The position numbers and the translations under genes are program-made. A stretch of 36,512 nucleotides of DNA, taken from contig JAJFUA010000233.1 of NCBI GenBank assembly GCA_021372635.1, forward strand, positions 1 through 36,512, read 5' to 3'. Every line of letters starts with the position of its first letter. Position 1 is the first letter of the stretch. The notes beneath the pieces were generated by a model, which saw only the letters and a program-made list of their open reading frames with translations, was not told the DNA's origin and ran no database searches. This document shows, piece by piece, positions 9,127 through 16,663 of this stretch. Source of the stretch: Desulfobacteraceae bacterium (GTDB taxonomy: Bacteria > Desulfobacterota > Syntrophobacteria > Syntrophobacterales > Syntrophobacteraceae).

Positions 9127-9588
9127 ATGTTGATTGTTTCCTGCAGATCTTTGGACGACGTGATCGCTTTTGCCGTCTTGAAGGAAGAAAGGTCGGCGGA
9201 GTTCTACCGGGAGTGCGCACAGCGGGCGAGAAACCCGGGAATCAAGGAGTTCTTCGATGAGATGGCCGCGCAGGAGCAGCACCACAAGGAATTGCTCCAG
9301 GGGCTGAACTCCGAAGACGTTTCGGGCGTTCAGCTTGAAAAAACCGAGGATCTGCGAATCAGCGACTATCTCATGGACTCGGCGTTCCATCCGAACATAA
9401 CGTACCAGGACGCGCTGATTCTCGCCATGAAGAAGGAAGAAAAATCCCGCGTCTTCTACTCCGCATGGAAGAACAAATGCGTGAGCGAAGCGGCGGCCGT
9501 GCTGTTTGAGTTCCTGGCCGCAGAGGAGGCAAAGCACAAAAAACGCCTCGAAACCATCTATGACGAAGAGATTCTGACCTGGGACTGA
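9127..9588 (+). CDS. Rubrerythrin-type ferritin-family protein
   Basis: A 153-residue four-helix-bundle protein of the ferritin-like superfamily, resembling the diiron domain of rubrerythrin. The iron ligands are visible as two E-x2-H style pairs and additional glutamates: KEERSAEFY, MAAQEQHHKEL, KKEEKSRVFY and AAEEAKHKKRLE. No rubredoxin domain with a CxxC pair is present, so any peroxide reduction would need another electron donor. The start is set by AAAAGGAGG six bases upstream. Small proteins of this kind are common in anaerobes, where they are linked to peroxide and oxygen stress. That role here is inferred from the family. Confidence 0.88.
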   Translation: MLIVSCRSLDDVIAFAVLKEERSAEFYRECAQRARNPGIKEFFDEMAAQEQHHKELLQGLNSEDVSGVQLEKTEDLRISDYLMDSAFHPNITYQDALILAMKKEEKSRVFYSAWKNKCVSEAAAVLFEFLAAEEAKHKKRLETIYDEEILTWD

Positions 9589-9606
9589 ACGGGGCCGGGG
9601 CCTTTT

Positions 9607-10383
9607 CTACATCGCCGGACTGACGAAGGGGGCCTTCCCTTCGTTGCTGCGCAGGAGCACGTAGAAGGCACCGGCGCCGCCGTCATAGGAGCGGGCGGAG
9701 GCAAAAGCAAGCACGATGCGTTTCAGGGGCGAGCGTGTCAACCAGCTCACCAGTTGGCGCTTGAGGACCGGTTCCTTGTCCCTGGAATTCAAGCCCCGCC
9801 CCGAAACAATCAAGAGGCAGCGCCACTTCCTCGCGAAACCTTCCTGCACGAAGCGCGTTACCGCCTCCCTCGCCTGCTGGCTGTTGTATCCGTGAAGATC
9901 GAGGTATTCCTGGTAGCTGAAATCGCCGTTGCGCAGCTTTGCGAGGATTTCCGGCGACAACCCCACCACGGCGCCGTCCACGTACTCATCGGAATACGTC
10001 AGTTCGAAAGACCCTTCTCCTGTGACGAGATCCACCAGTCGCGCATAGACCTCCGCCTCTTCCCTGGCAAGAAAACGGGGGCACTTCTTCAACTCTACCG
10101 GAAAAGGAACGCGCTCCCCGCTGGGCCTGGCGATCGGGACAACGCCCGACATGGCCTCTCGAAACAGTCCTTCATCGTCCTCCGGCTCCTTCTTGCCGGC
10201 AGGCTCATGGGGTTCGGGGGCGGTTTTCTTCTTCCTGCCCGAGTCCGACAGCGTTTCCTTTCCGGAAAATTGCACAAGGTGTTGATCTAAGTCCTCAAAA
10301 GGGGTATAGAATCCCTTGGCGGGGGAATTTTGCCTGCCGGAGCGATGCAGGGAATTGGCAGTGTGATTCTTCTTTGCAGCCAT
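9607..10383 (-). CDS. Smr-domain protein
   Basis: A 258-residue protein with a C-terminal Smr (small MutS-related) domain, a nuclease fold known for nicking DNA or cleaving RNA. The domain runs from about residue 160: LDLHGYNSQQAREAV gives the LDLHG motif, and VSGRGLNSRDKEPVLK gives the HGxG-equivalent GRGxxS motif, here with SGRG instead of HGKG. The first ~100 residues are charged and probably disordered. The start is preceded by GAGG eight bases away. It is divergent from the RNase D gene, the two starts being 60 bases apart. The natural substrate is not known for stand-alone members. Confidence 0.85.
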   Translation of the reverse strand: MAAKKNHTANSLHRSGRQNSPAKGFYTPFEDLDQHLVQFSGKETLSDSGRKKKTAPEPHEPAGKKEPEDDEGLFREAMSGVVPIARPSGERVPFPVELKKCPRFLAREEAEVYARLVDLVTGEGSFELTYSDEYVDGAVVGLSPEILAKLRNGDFSYQEYLDLHGYNSQQAREAVTRFVQEGFARKWRCLLIVSGRGLNSRDKEPVLKRQLVSWLTRSPLKRIVLAFASARSYDGGAGAFYVLLRSNEGKAPFVSPAM

Positions 10384-10443
10384 TATTTTGCCTCGCTTTC
10401 ACCTATTTACATAGCATAAGAGCATAGGACGGGAAACCCCTCG

Positions 10444-11334
10444 ATGAATCCAGCAGCCATTATAGAAACTCAATCCGAACTCGATGCTCTGATCGAAGTG
10501 CTGAACCATTACACGCAGATCGCCATTGATACCGAATCCAACAGTTTTTACGCGTATTACGAACGTGTCTGCCTGATTCAGATCTCCACGGCCGATCAAG
10601 ATTTCATCATCGATCCGTTCTCGTTGCGCGAACTGAGCCCAATGGGCGAAATCCTGAACAATCCGAGAATCGAAAAGATATTCCACGCCGCGTCCAACGA
10701 CGTGCTGGGCCTGAAGCGCGATTTCGGCTTCCGGATATGCAACCTCTTCGACACGGCAGTGGCGTGCAAGCTTCTGGGATATACGCAACTGGGACTGGCA
10801 CGATTACTCGAAGAGCACTTCGGGGTGTCTCTGAACAAGAAATGGCAGCGGCACGACTGGTCCAGGCGCCCGCTTTCCCAGGAACAGCTCGACTATGCGC
10901 GACTGGACACCCACTACCTGATCCCGCTTCGCCAGAAGATCGGCGTCAACCTTAACGAAGGCCAGCTCTGGGACAGTGCCAGGGAAAGCTTCGCAAAAGC
11001 CTGCGAACAGGAAGCTCAGCTCAAAATCTTCCATCCCGAAGCGTTCATTCAAATCCACGGCGCCCGAGCGCTCGATGCGACGGGCAAGCGTATCCTGAAG
11101 GCCCTCTATCTCTACAGGGAGCATGAAGCGAGAAGACGTAACCGCGCCCCCTTCCGCATTCTCTCCAACGACACACTGCTCCGCCTTGCCCGCCAACGCC
11201 CCAAGAACACGCACGATTTTTTTAAAATCAAAGGAATACCCCGGACCTATCACAACGGCCACGCCTCTCAGAATCTGCTCGAACTGATCCGGAAGACGGA
11301 AGGCTTTATGGAAGAAGTACATATCGGCAATTAG
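10444..11334 (+). CDS. rnd: Ribonuclease D-like 3'-5' exonuclease
   Basis: A 296-residue exonuclease of the DEDDy class with a C-terminal HRDC domain. RNase D trims the 3' ends of tRNA and other small RNAs. Catalytic residues are visible as D29 and E31 (IAIDTESNSF), D86 (HAASNDVLGLKRDFG), and Y151 with D155 (QLDYARLDTHYL), the complete DEDDy set. The conserved W-x-RPL segment is present as HDWSRRPLSQEQ. An HRDC-like helical region begins at about residue 205. It is shorter than E. coli RNase D (375 residues), consistent with a single HRDC domain. It is divergent from the Smr gene. Confidence 0.9.
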   Translation: MNPAAIIETQSELDALIEVLNHYTQIAIDTESNSFYAYYERVCLIQISTADQDFIIDPFSLRELSPMGEILNNPRIEKIFHAASNDVLGLKRDFGFRICNLFDTAVACKLLGYTQLGLARLLEEHFGVSLNKKWQRHDWSRRPLSQEQLDYARLDTHYLIPLRQKIGVNLNEGQLWDSARESFAKACEQEAQLKIFHPEAFIQIHGARALDATGKRILKALYLYREHEARRRNRAPFRILSNDTLLRLARQRPKNTHDFFKIKGIPRTYHNGHASQNLLELIRKTEGFMEEVHIGN

Positions 11335-11383
11335 ACTCAACCTTCCGGGATCGTTCTTCGAAAGCCCTTTTCAGGAGATTTTC

Positions 11384-13123
11384 ATGTGTATGTCGAACGT
11401 CGCCCTGCGCGACTCTTTCAAAGTCTATAGCCACGACCAGGATAAAACCCGCTCCCCGGAAGAAACCGTCAAATGGGTGCGAGACCGCCTTGCAAAACTC
11501 GATGTAAAAATATTGGACAAGACGGTCCGCATCGATACCGGAAGGTTGAACATTCCCGTTTACATCAGCCTCTGCGGGGAAGACGCCACACGGCTCACCG
11601 GCACAAAAAAGCAGATGGGCAAGGGGGCCACGCCGATCCAGTCCGAAGCGAGCGCCCTGATGGAACTCATGGAACGTTTCAGCTTCTTTTCCTTCGTCCG
11701 AAATGGTCATTTCCCCTTGCACCGATACGGCGAGGTCGCTTCCAGGGCGGTTTCCCCCGACCTTCTGAAGCGTGCCCTGCACGACTCGGACACCCCCGTG
11801 GCCCGGTGCAGCGAGTTCCTCGAAGGTTTTCCCATGCGCTGGACCACCGCCCGCAATCTGACCCTGGACCGGGATCAATGGGTTCCCATCGACTGGTTTT
11901 ATCTCATCAACGAATATAACGGGCCCGCGGCCGGAAACACCCTGGAGGAGGCGATCCTCCAGAGCCTCTGCGAGGTTGTCGAAAGGCACGTCGGATCGGT
12001 CATCTGCCACGAACGGAGGCATACCCCGACCATCGCTCCGGAATCCCTGAAAGATCCCGCGGCAGTGGAACTTGTCGAAAAGTTCAAGTCCAAGGGAATC
12101 CGCGTCTTTCTCAAGGACTTCTCCCTGGACACGGGAATTCCCACTGTGGGCGCGCTGGCTTATGATCCCGCAACATTTCCCGAAAAAAGCGAGATCATCT
12201 TTACCGCCGGAACAACTTCAAACCCCGAAAAGTCTCTCTGCCGGGCGCTGACCGAAATTGCCCAGCTTGCGGGGGATTTCGAAAGCAGGACGTCATACAG
12301 ACCGACTCTTCCCAAGTATACTTCCCTGGAAGAAGCCTCGTATCTCATGGACGAATCGGAACCGGTCTCCATAGAAACCCTTCCGAACCTCGACCACAAC
12401 AATATGAAGGTGGAGATAGAGCGCTGCGTGGCCGCGCTTGCAAAGATCGGCCTGGAGGTCCTGGTCGCCAACGCCACCCATCCGGTCCTTGGCGTGCCCG
12501 TTGTCTACACCATGATTCCCGGTGCGCATTTCCTGGATCACACACGCAATACGGACTTCCCCCAGCACGCAGCGCGCACGATGCTTCGGAGTCTCCCTCC
12601 CGCCCAGGTCGTCGAACAAATGGAGCGGTTGCTCGGCCTGTTCGGGCCGCGCTACGATCTGACCTTTTTCATGGCGCACAGCCTCGAAACCGAAGACCGC
12701 CCGGAGGAGGCCCTCGCACTCCTGCAGGAGGCGCTCAAGCAGAAACCCGATCCGAACGAGATCGCCAGCATCTACGTGCACATCGCCTCCTGCCGCAAGG
12801 AACTGGGAAGATTCCGCGAGGCGCTGGAGGCACTGCGGGTGGCGGAGGAATACAACCGGGAGCTGAAGGAGATCTACAATCTTCGAGGCTTCTGCCACTT
12901 CAAGCTCAAGGAGCACGAACAGGCGATCGCCGCCTTTGAACAGGCGATAGAACTCGATCCCGGCTCAGCCATCGACTATGCCAACATCGGATCCAATCTG
13001 CGGGAGATGGGACACATCCAGGAGGCCATACGCCTTTACCGGATCGCCCTGGAACTCGATCCCGACATCCAGTTTGCCCGCGATAACATCGAAACGCTCC
13101 AGGCCCGCCTGGACGCCCGGTAG
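11384..13123 (+). CDS. YcaO-domain protein with C-terminal TPR repeats
   Basis: A 579-residue protein. YcaO enzymes use ATP to activate a backbone amide, making azolines, thioamides or amidines. The N-terminal 400 residues carry the nucleotide/metal signature: SEASALMELMERFS (E88, E94, E97, R98), then EEAILQSLCEVVERH and KSLCRALTEIAQ. Residues ~420-575 form about four TPR repeats, including GRFREALEALRVAEEYN and HEQAIAAFEQAIELDPGS. The domain order and length match E. coli YcaO, linked to methylthiolation of ribosomal protein S12. No precursor peptide, TfuA or E1-like partner gene lies nearby, so a RiPP role has no local support. AGGAG lies six bases ahead of the ATG. Confidence 0.85.
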   Translation: MCMSNVALRDSFKVYSHDQDKTRSPEETVKWVRDRLAKLDVKILDKTVRIDTGRLNIPVYISLCGEDATRLTGTKKQMGKGATPIQSEASALMELMERFSFFSFVRNGHFPLHRYGEVASRAVSPDLLKRALHDSDTPVARCSEFLEGFPMRWTTARNLTLDRDQWVPIDWFYLINEYNGPAAGNTLEEAILQSLCEVVERHVGSVICHERRHTPTIAPESLKDPAAVELVEKFKSKGIRVFLKDFSLDTGIPTVGALAYDPATFPEKSEIIFTAGTTSNPEKSLCRALTEIAQLAGDFESRTSYRPTLPKYTSLEEASYLMDESEPVSIETLPNLDHNNMKVEIERCVAALAKIGLEVLVANATHPVLGVPVVYTMIPGAHFLDHTRNTDFPQHAARTMLRSLPPAQVVEQMERLLGLFGPRYDLTFFMAHSLETEDRPEEALALLQEALKQKPDPNEIASIYVHIASCRKELGRFREALEALRVAEEYNRELKEIYNLRGFCHFKLKEHEQAIAAFEQAIELDPGSAIDYANIGSNLREMGHIQEAIRLYRIALELDPDIQFARDNIETLQARLDAR

Positions 13124-13141
13124 AGCGAGCTTCTCCTTCCC

Positions 13142-13188
13142 GGGCGGCGAGCCCTCCTTCCCGTCTGAGGAGGGGGGCTCTGCCGCCC
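13142..13188. terminator. GC-rich hairpin between convergent genes
   Basis: The left arm begins GGGCGGCGAGCCC and the right arm ends GGGCTCTGCCGCCC, pairing through most of their length with a small bulge around a 9-base loop. It lies just past the YcaO-TPR stop codon and before the 3' end of the convergent phosphatase gene. There is no clear T-run, so it is a probable rather than certain terminator. Confidence 0.45.
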
Positions 13189-13200
13189 ACTCGTCGTTGC

Positions 13201-13217
13201 CTTCTCGAGTCGAGAAG
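13201..13217. terminator. Short dyad, part of bidirectional terminator
   Basis: CTTCTCGA-G-TCGAGAAG is a perfect 8-base inverted repeat around one central base, directly after the larger hairpin. With that hairpin it fills the space between two convergent genes. It could also be a protein-binding dyad; termination is inferred from position only. Confidence 0.3.
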
Positions 13218-13297
13218 ACGCGTCGTGAAAGGCACATTGCCGGCGCGACGGACTCTTGCTGCTCCTGGAAAATGATCATGGCTCGGTGACCCATCGC

Positions 13298-13912
13298 TTA
13301 TCTGGGAAATAGAACTTCGTTCGTGTTGTTGATGCAGACGATCCGGCTGTTCCATTCATCCAGCAGAAGCACGCTCAACGATGCGGTGCTGATTTCGATC
13401 CGCAAAAGCAGATCGAGCGGAATGCCGCCGTAATAGCCGAGCAGCGCCTTGATGGGATCGGCATGGCTCACGATCGCTATGCGTCCGCCCGGATAGTCTC
13501 CCGACAATTTCTCCACCAGGGCAACCATACGATCCTGCACTTCGCGCATCGATTCTCCTCCGGGAATACGCTTCCCGCTCCGGAATCGATTGAACTGCAT
13601 CCATCCGGACATCTGCTCCAGCTCCGCAAAGGTGCGCCCCACCCACTCCCCTGCGTCGAATTCGGTCAATTCTTCCGCCAGGTGCACCGTGAGCCCCATT
13701 TGGGCGGCCAGAGGTGCTGCCGTCTCCAGGGCTCGCTCCAGAGGACTGCTGAAGATATGGTCGATCTCCAGATGCATCAGGCGCCCGGCAAGCTCTTGAG
13801 CCTGCCGTTGTCCGTCGGCGTTCAGACGAATGCCCGGCGTACGCCCGCACAGCACCTTTCCCACCATGTCCGTTCTTCCGTGCCTGATCAGGTAGAATTC
13901 GGTCATTCCCAT
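13298..13912 (-). CDS. Histidine phosphatase superfamily protein
   Basis: A 204-residue phosphatase of the phosphoglycerate-mutase-like branch. The catalytic RHG motif lies near the N-terminus (YLIRHGRTD), followed by LNADGQRQAQELA, the SSPLERALETA segment, the catalytic acid in LTEFDAGEWVG, and the second histidine in VSHADPIKALLG. Members act on small phosphates such as alpha-ribazole phosphate (CobC) or sugar phosphates (GpmB-like); the substrate cannot be told from sequence. Two ATGs (13912 and 13906) are possible. The purine run GGGGGG lies too close to the first, so the second (MTEFYLIRHG) may be the true start. Confidence 0.88.
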   Translation of the reverse strand: MGMTEFYLIRHGRTDMVGKVLCGRTPGIRLNADGQRQAQELAGRLMHLEIDHIFSSPLERALETAAPLAAQMGLTVHLAEELTEFDAGEWVGRTFAELEQMSGWMQFNRFRSGKRIPGGESMREVQDRMVALVEKLSGDYPGGRIAIVSHADPIKALLGYYGGIPLDLLLRIEISTASLSVLLLDEWNSRIVCINNTNEVLFPR

Positions 13913-13918
13913 ACCCCC

Positions 13919-14578
13919 CTTGCCGATTTTTCCTCCTTCATAGGAATGGGATCGTCAAAGATCAAGCGGCATTCATCATTATTTTCATGGAGAATCCAAG
14001 AGAACCGGACCCGCTCCATAGGAAGGCACATGTCACGGAGAGGCTTCAATCGGATGGGAGGTCATAGGGCGACGCAACGGATGGATGTCCGACTTTCCTC
14101 CCTCTCCCCTCAGTGGAAGAGGATCGCAATGAGGGTATCCGTTGACTCCCACCTCCGCACCCCCTAGTATGCTGTCCCACGACGCTAAGCTTACTCGGGG
14201 ATCGCAAACGAGATCTCCCCGTAGTCGCGGATGAGAAACACCATCCTGGCGCCCCCTTCGGGTTCATAACGAGGGAGGACCGGAAAGACTGGACAATGGA
14301 TGAGAATGCGGGTTCACAACCTGGAAGGCCCAGGGACAATCGCGGGAACCGGGCGGGAGAATCGTTAAGGAAGATTCCTGCGTATTGGAGATCTCTCATC
14401 CGAACGACCCTGCCTGGGACAAAGCAGTTGACGCGGAGATCCTTAATCACAAGAAATCGTTTATGCAAGAAACGGTCCTGCAGTTTCGCACCACGGTGTG
14501 CGCAACATTTTGCCAGATGGTTCCAAAAGAAAACACACTCGACCCGGTTCGCACAGCGACCGGCCAGGAAAGGCAGTC
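13919..14578. other. Long intergenic region without a clear gene
   Basis: About 660 bases upstream of both the minus-strand phosphatase and the plus-strand membrane-protein gene. I find no frame with both a good start and natural composition. A 65-codon frame (14385-14582) ends in an ATGA overlap with the next gene, but starts at TTG and shows no recognisable domain. An imperfect dyad CGGGGA...TCTCCCCG occurs near 14195-14222. The stretch may hold long promoter regions or decayed sequence. Confidence 0.35.
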
Positions 14579-15067
14579 ATGAAAAAGATCTCTTCCAACG
14601 CCATTTTTTTCCACAAGAAGATTTTCCCGGTCATATGGTTCGTGATCCTCGGCGGTGTTCTGTGTGCAGGGCTGATCCTGGGAAGTGAGGGACGCGACCC
14701 GGGAAAAATATTCATCATCCTTCCCATCTGCATGGCCGCTTTCGGCTACTTCTTCATGAAGAAGTACATATGGACTCTGATCGATGAAGTCTATGACGAA
14801 GGCGCGTCCCTGCTTTTCCGGAGTAAAGGAAAAGAAGTCCGGGTGAACCTGAAAGATATAAAGGACGTCGGTTACTCGACCATCGCCAACCCGCCCAGGG
14901 TCACCCTGAATATCCATTACACTACGGAACTGGGCGATGAACTCACTTTCGCGCCGCTGTCAAGCTGGATTCCCTTCCAGAAAAACAGGGATATCAAAGA
15001 ACTGATCGTGCGCATCAACAGGGCACAAAAAAGCGCCGGACCTCGCCGCGGCAAACCGTCCGTCTGA
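14579..15067 (+). CDS. Small membrane protein of unknown function
   Basis: A 162-residue protein I do not recognise. Two hydrophobic helices lie near the N-terminus (about residues 18-37 and 48-64), followed by a soluble, beta-rich C-terminal part with VYDEGASLLFRSKGKEVRVN and a basic, Arg/Lys-rich tail. The layout of two helices then a small beta domain resembles PH-like membrane proteins, but this is only a topological similarity. The ATG at 14579 is preferred to an upstream frame because AGGAAAGG lies just ahead and the protein then starts with the helix-preceding MKKISS. Its GC content is lower than in the genes before it. Confidence 0.7.
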   Translation: MKKISSNAIFFHKKIFPVIWFVILGGVLCAGLILGSEGRDPGKIFIILPICMAAFGYFFMKKYIWTLIDEVYDEGASLLFRSKGKEVRVNLKDIKDVGYSTIANPPRVTLNIHYTTELGDELTFAPLSSWIPFQKNRDIKELIVRINRAQKSAGPRRGKPSV

Positions 15068-15169
15068 GGGGGGGCTCTTTGTCCCGGAAAGTTCTTCATA
15101 GTAGCAACCGAAAAATCCGAATATTCCCCCACCCTCAGGGTTGTTTTTTTGTGATTGGGGTTGTTTTTT

Positions 15170-15228
15170 GCCGGTAGAGGGGAAACGCAAGGAGGCCGTA
15201 GGCCGAGTGGAGTTTCCCCTCTACCGGC
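15170..15228. repeat. Perfect 17-bp inverted repeat, long hairpin
   Basis: Arms GCCGGTAGAGGGGAAAC (15170-15186) and GTTTCCCCTCTACCGGC (15212-15228) are exact complements around a 25-base loop that holds GGCCGTAGGCC. It lies ten bases past the istB stop, within the IS remnant. It could end istB transcription or block read-through into the element. Confidence 0.85.
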
Positions 15229-15237
15229 ACCTTCCCG

Positions 15238-15795
15238 CTACCCCTCGCAATCCTGCCTTGCTTGGAGTGTTTCTTTGAGCCGGTAGCTCTCCCAGTTGCA
15301 GTGGATAATGTGTGCCTTATGGGTGAGCCGGTCCAGGAGCGCAGCGGTCAGGGTTGCATCGCCAAAGACCTGTGTCCAGTCGGCAAATCCGAGATTGGTG
15401 GTGATCACCACAGATCCCCGCTCATTGCGCTCGGTCAGGACCTGGAACAAGAGTTCTGCCGATTCTTTCGAGAACGGCACATACCCAAGCTCGTCGAGCA
15501 CCAGAAGTCCGTATCGGGCATAGCGATGGATCACCCGACTGAGCGTCCGCTCGCTTTGCGCCTCCAGCAGTTCATTGGCCAGTCCGCAGCCCGTCACAAA
15601 GCGAGTCGAGATTTCCAGCCGACAGGCGGAGACACCGAGCCCCGTGGCCAAATGCGTTTTCCCCGTACCGCTTTTCCCAAGGAAGATGACATTGCGTCTC
15701 TTCTGGAGGTACTCTCCCGTGTCGAGTTCCCGGATGATTCGCTTGTCCACTTTGGGCGCTGCTGCGTAGTCAAAGCTCTCGAGGGTCTTCATCAA
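15238..15795 (-). pseudogene. istB: 5'-truncated istB (IS21 transposition helper ATPase)
   Basis: IstB is the AAA+ helper of the IstA transposase. The Walker A motif FLGKSGTGKTHLA, Walker B LLVLDELGY, sensor VITTNLGFADW and the arginine-finger area AALLDRLTHKAHI are all present. About 185 residues remain of a usual 240-260. In the same frame, the codons just upstream of the listed start still read RRLREARFPL, the family's normal lead-in to KTLESFDY, so homology reaches about 15828. Beyond that an in-frame TAG appears near 15855 and the sequence is unrelated. The N-terminal DNA-binding/DnaA-like segment is therefore missing, and no partner istA exists here. Confidence 0.85.
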
Positions 15796-15840
15796 CGGGA
15801 ACCGGGCTTCCCGAAGTCTGCGGGGAAGAAATGGAGAAAT

Positions 15841-16161
15841 CTTGATGGGGCAAAGCTATTGACTGAAGTGATTCGAGGCGTCAAGTTCGTCGATGGTGTG
15901 CAACAATCGGATGCGCCGCTGCTCGACGCCGTACACAACATTTGACAATAGCTCGGAATACACACCCGCTGGGTTCTAATGAGAAGTTTCAGAGCTACCC
16001 TCACCTCCTCCCAATCTCCCAGGCTTGGCCTGGCGCACCTAAGTTGCTCCCAAGGTCGCGCTTACACGCTGAGCCCACATCCCGAAGTAAAAGCCCAGTC
16101 CAGTCAAGGCAGTTTTAGCTTGAGTGCAACTTCGTATGAGTCATATCAGCATCGCCACCTT
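15841..16161. other. Intergenic region beside the IS remnant
   Basis: About 320 bases between the broken end of istB and a decayed small gene. I find no frame with natural composition and a start signal. Composition is less GC-rich than the flanking housekeeping genes. It probably represents scrambled sequence left by insertions and deletions. Confidence 0.35.
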
Positions 16162-16366
16162 CTACCTTGATGCCGCCTTCAAATTCTGCGCACCGGACTC
16201 GCGCAACTTGCGAACGGCCTCGGCGATCATATAGCCTTGGCAATGTCATCGGCTTCATGAAGGGCGTTGGCCAGGACATCAAGAGTACTTGCAATCTCGC
16301 TGGTATTCAGACCGACTTTACATGCGCGTCCAGATTTTCACCTGTGGAGCTTTGTTGTTTTTTCAT
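16162..16366 (-). pseudogene. Frameshifted small helical protein gene
   Basis: Minus-strand coding sense can be followed through three frames. It opens at ATG 16366 with MKKQQSSTGENLDAHVKS, shifts frame to GLNTSEIASTLDVLANALHE and ADDIAKAI, then shifts again to IAEAVRKLRESGAQNLKAAS and TAG at 16162. Joined, these give a roughly 68-residue, Ala/Leu-rich, helical protein with sensible composition throughout. Two single-base shifts would be needed to restore it. I do not recognise the family. It lies beside the IS21 remnant, which fits a decaying region. Chance cannot be excluded, since each piece is short. Confidence 0.4.
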
Positions 16367-16567
16367 GATCGTGCATTACTTTCAGTCTGTTGGAGAAACC
16401 GGATAATTCTGATGCTGATTCGACAAGCGCTGCCATGTGGTCCTGTGGGCAAGTTCCATGCCCGGCAGAGCATGATTAATTAGATGGGATGGTGGTTTAG
16501 AATCATGATTACGGATACTTGGTACAGAATAACCGCCATCTCGGAGTGCAGCGTCGCAGGAGGATAG

Positions 16568-16581
16568 TGTTGCATGCAACA
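16568..16581. promoter_or_regulatory. TGTTGCATGCAACA palindrome upstream of histidine kinase
   Basis: A perfect 14-base palindrome about 80 bases before the kinase start codon. The same half-site, GTTGCAT/ATGCAAC, recurs as a spaced dyad after the NtrC-type regulator gene at 20129-20148. It is a candidate operator or enhancer for that regulator; no binding evidence exists in the sequence itself. Confidence 0.4.
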
Positions 16582-16663
16582 AAAGCGTGTCGTTGCTTCG
16601 AAGCATAAATATGTTACACATCGAAAGAATAGAGTCGGCAGGGCTGAGCCGGAGGGTGCAAGT

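Larger units (their letters stand above)
15138..15840 (-). mobile_element. IS21-family insertion sequence remnant
   Basis: A fragment of an IS21-type element. It contains the 3' three-quarters of istB and the terminal side beyond it, with two 12-base direct repeats GGGTTGTTTTTT at 15138-15149 and 15158-15169, like the repeated terminal motifs of IS21 ends. A long hairpin follows. There is no istA, and IstB-like coding stops at about 15828 in unrelated sequence, so the element cannot move by itself. The outer limit at 15138 is approximate, as no second terminus is left to compare. Confidence 0.65.

Noticed and set aside
14385-14582. 65-codon plus-strand frame ending in an ATGA overlap with the small membrane-protein gene
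   Set aside because: It starts at TTG without a good ribosome-binding site and shows no recognisable domain. The overlap alone can arise by chance, so I did not list it as a gene.
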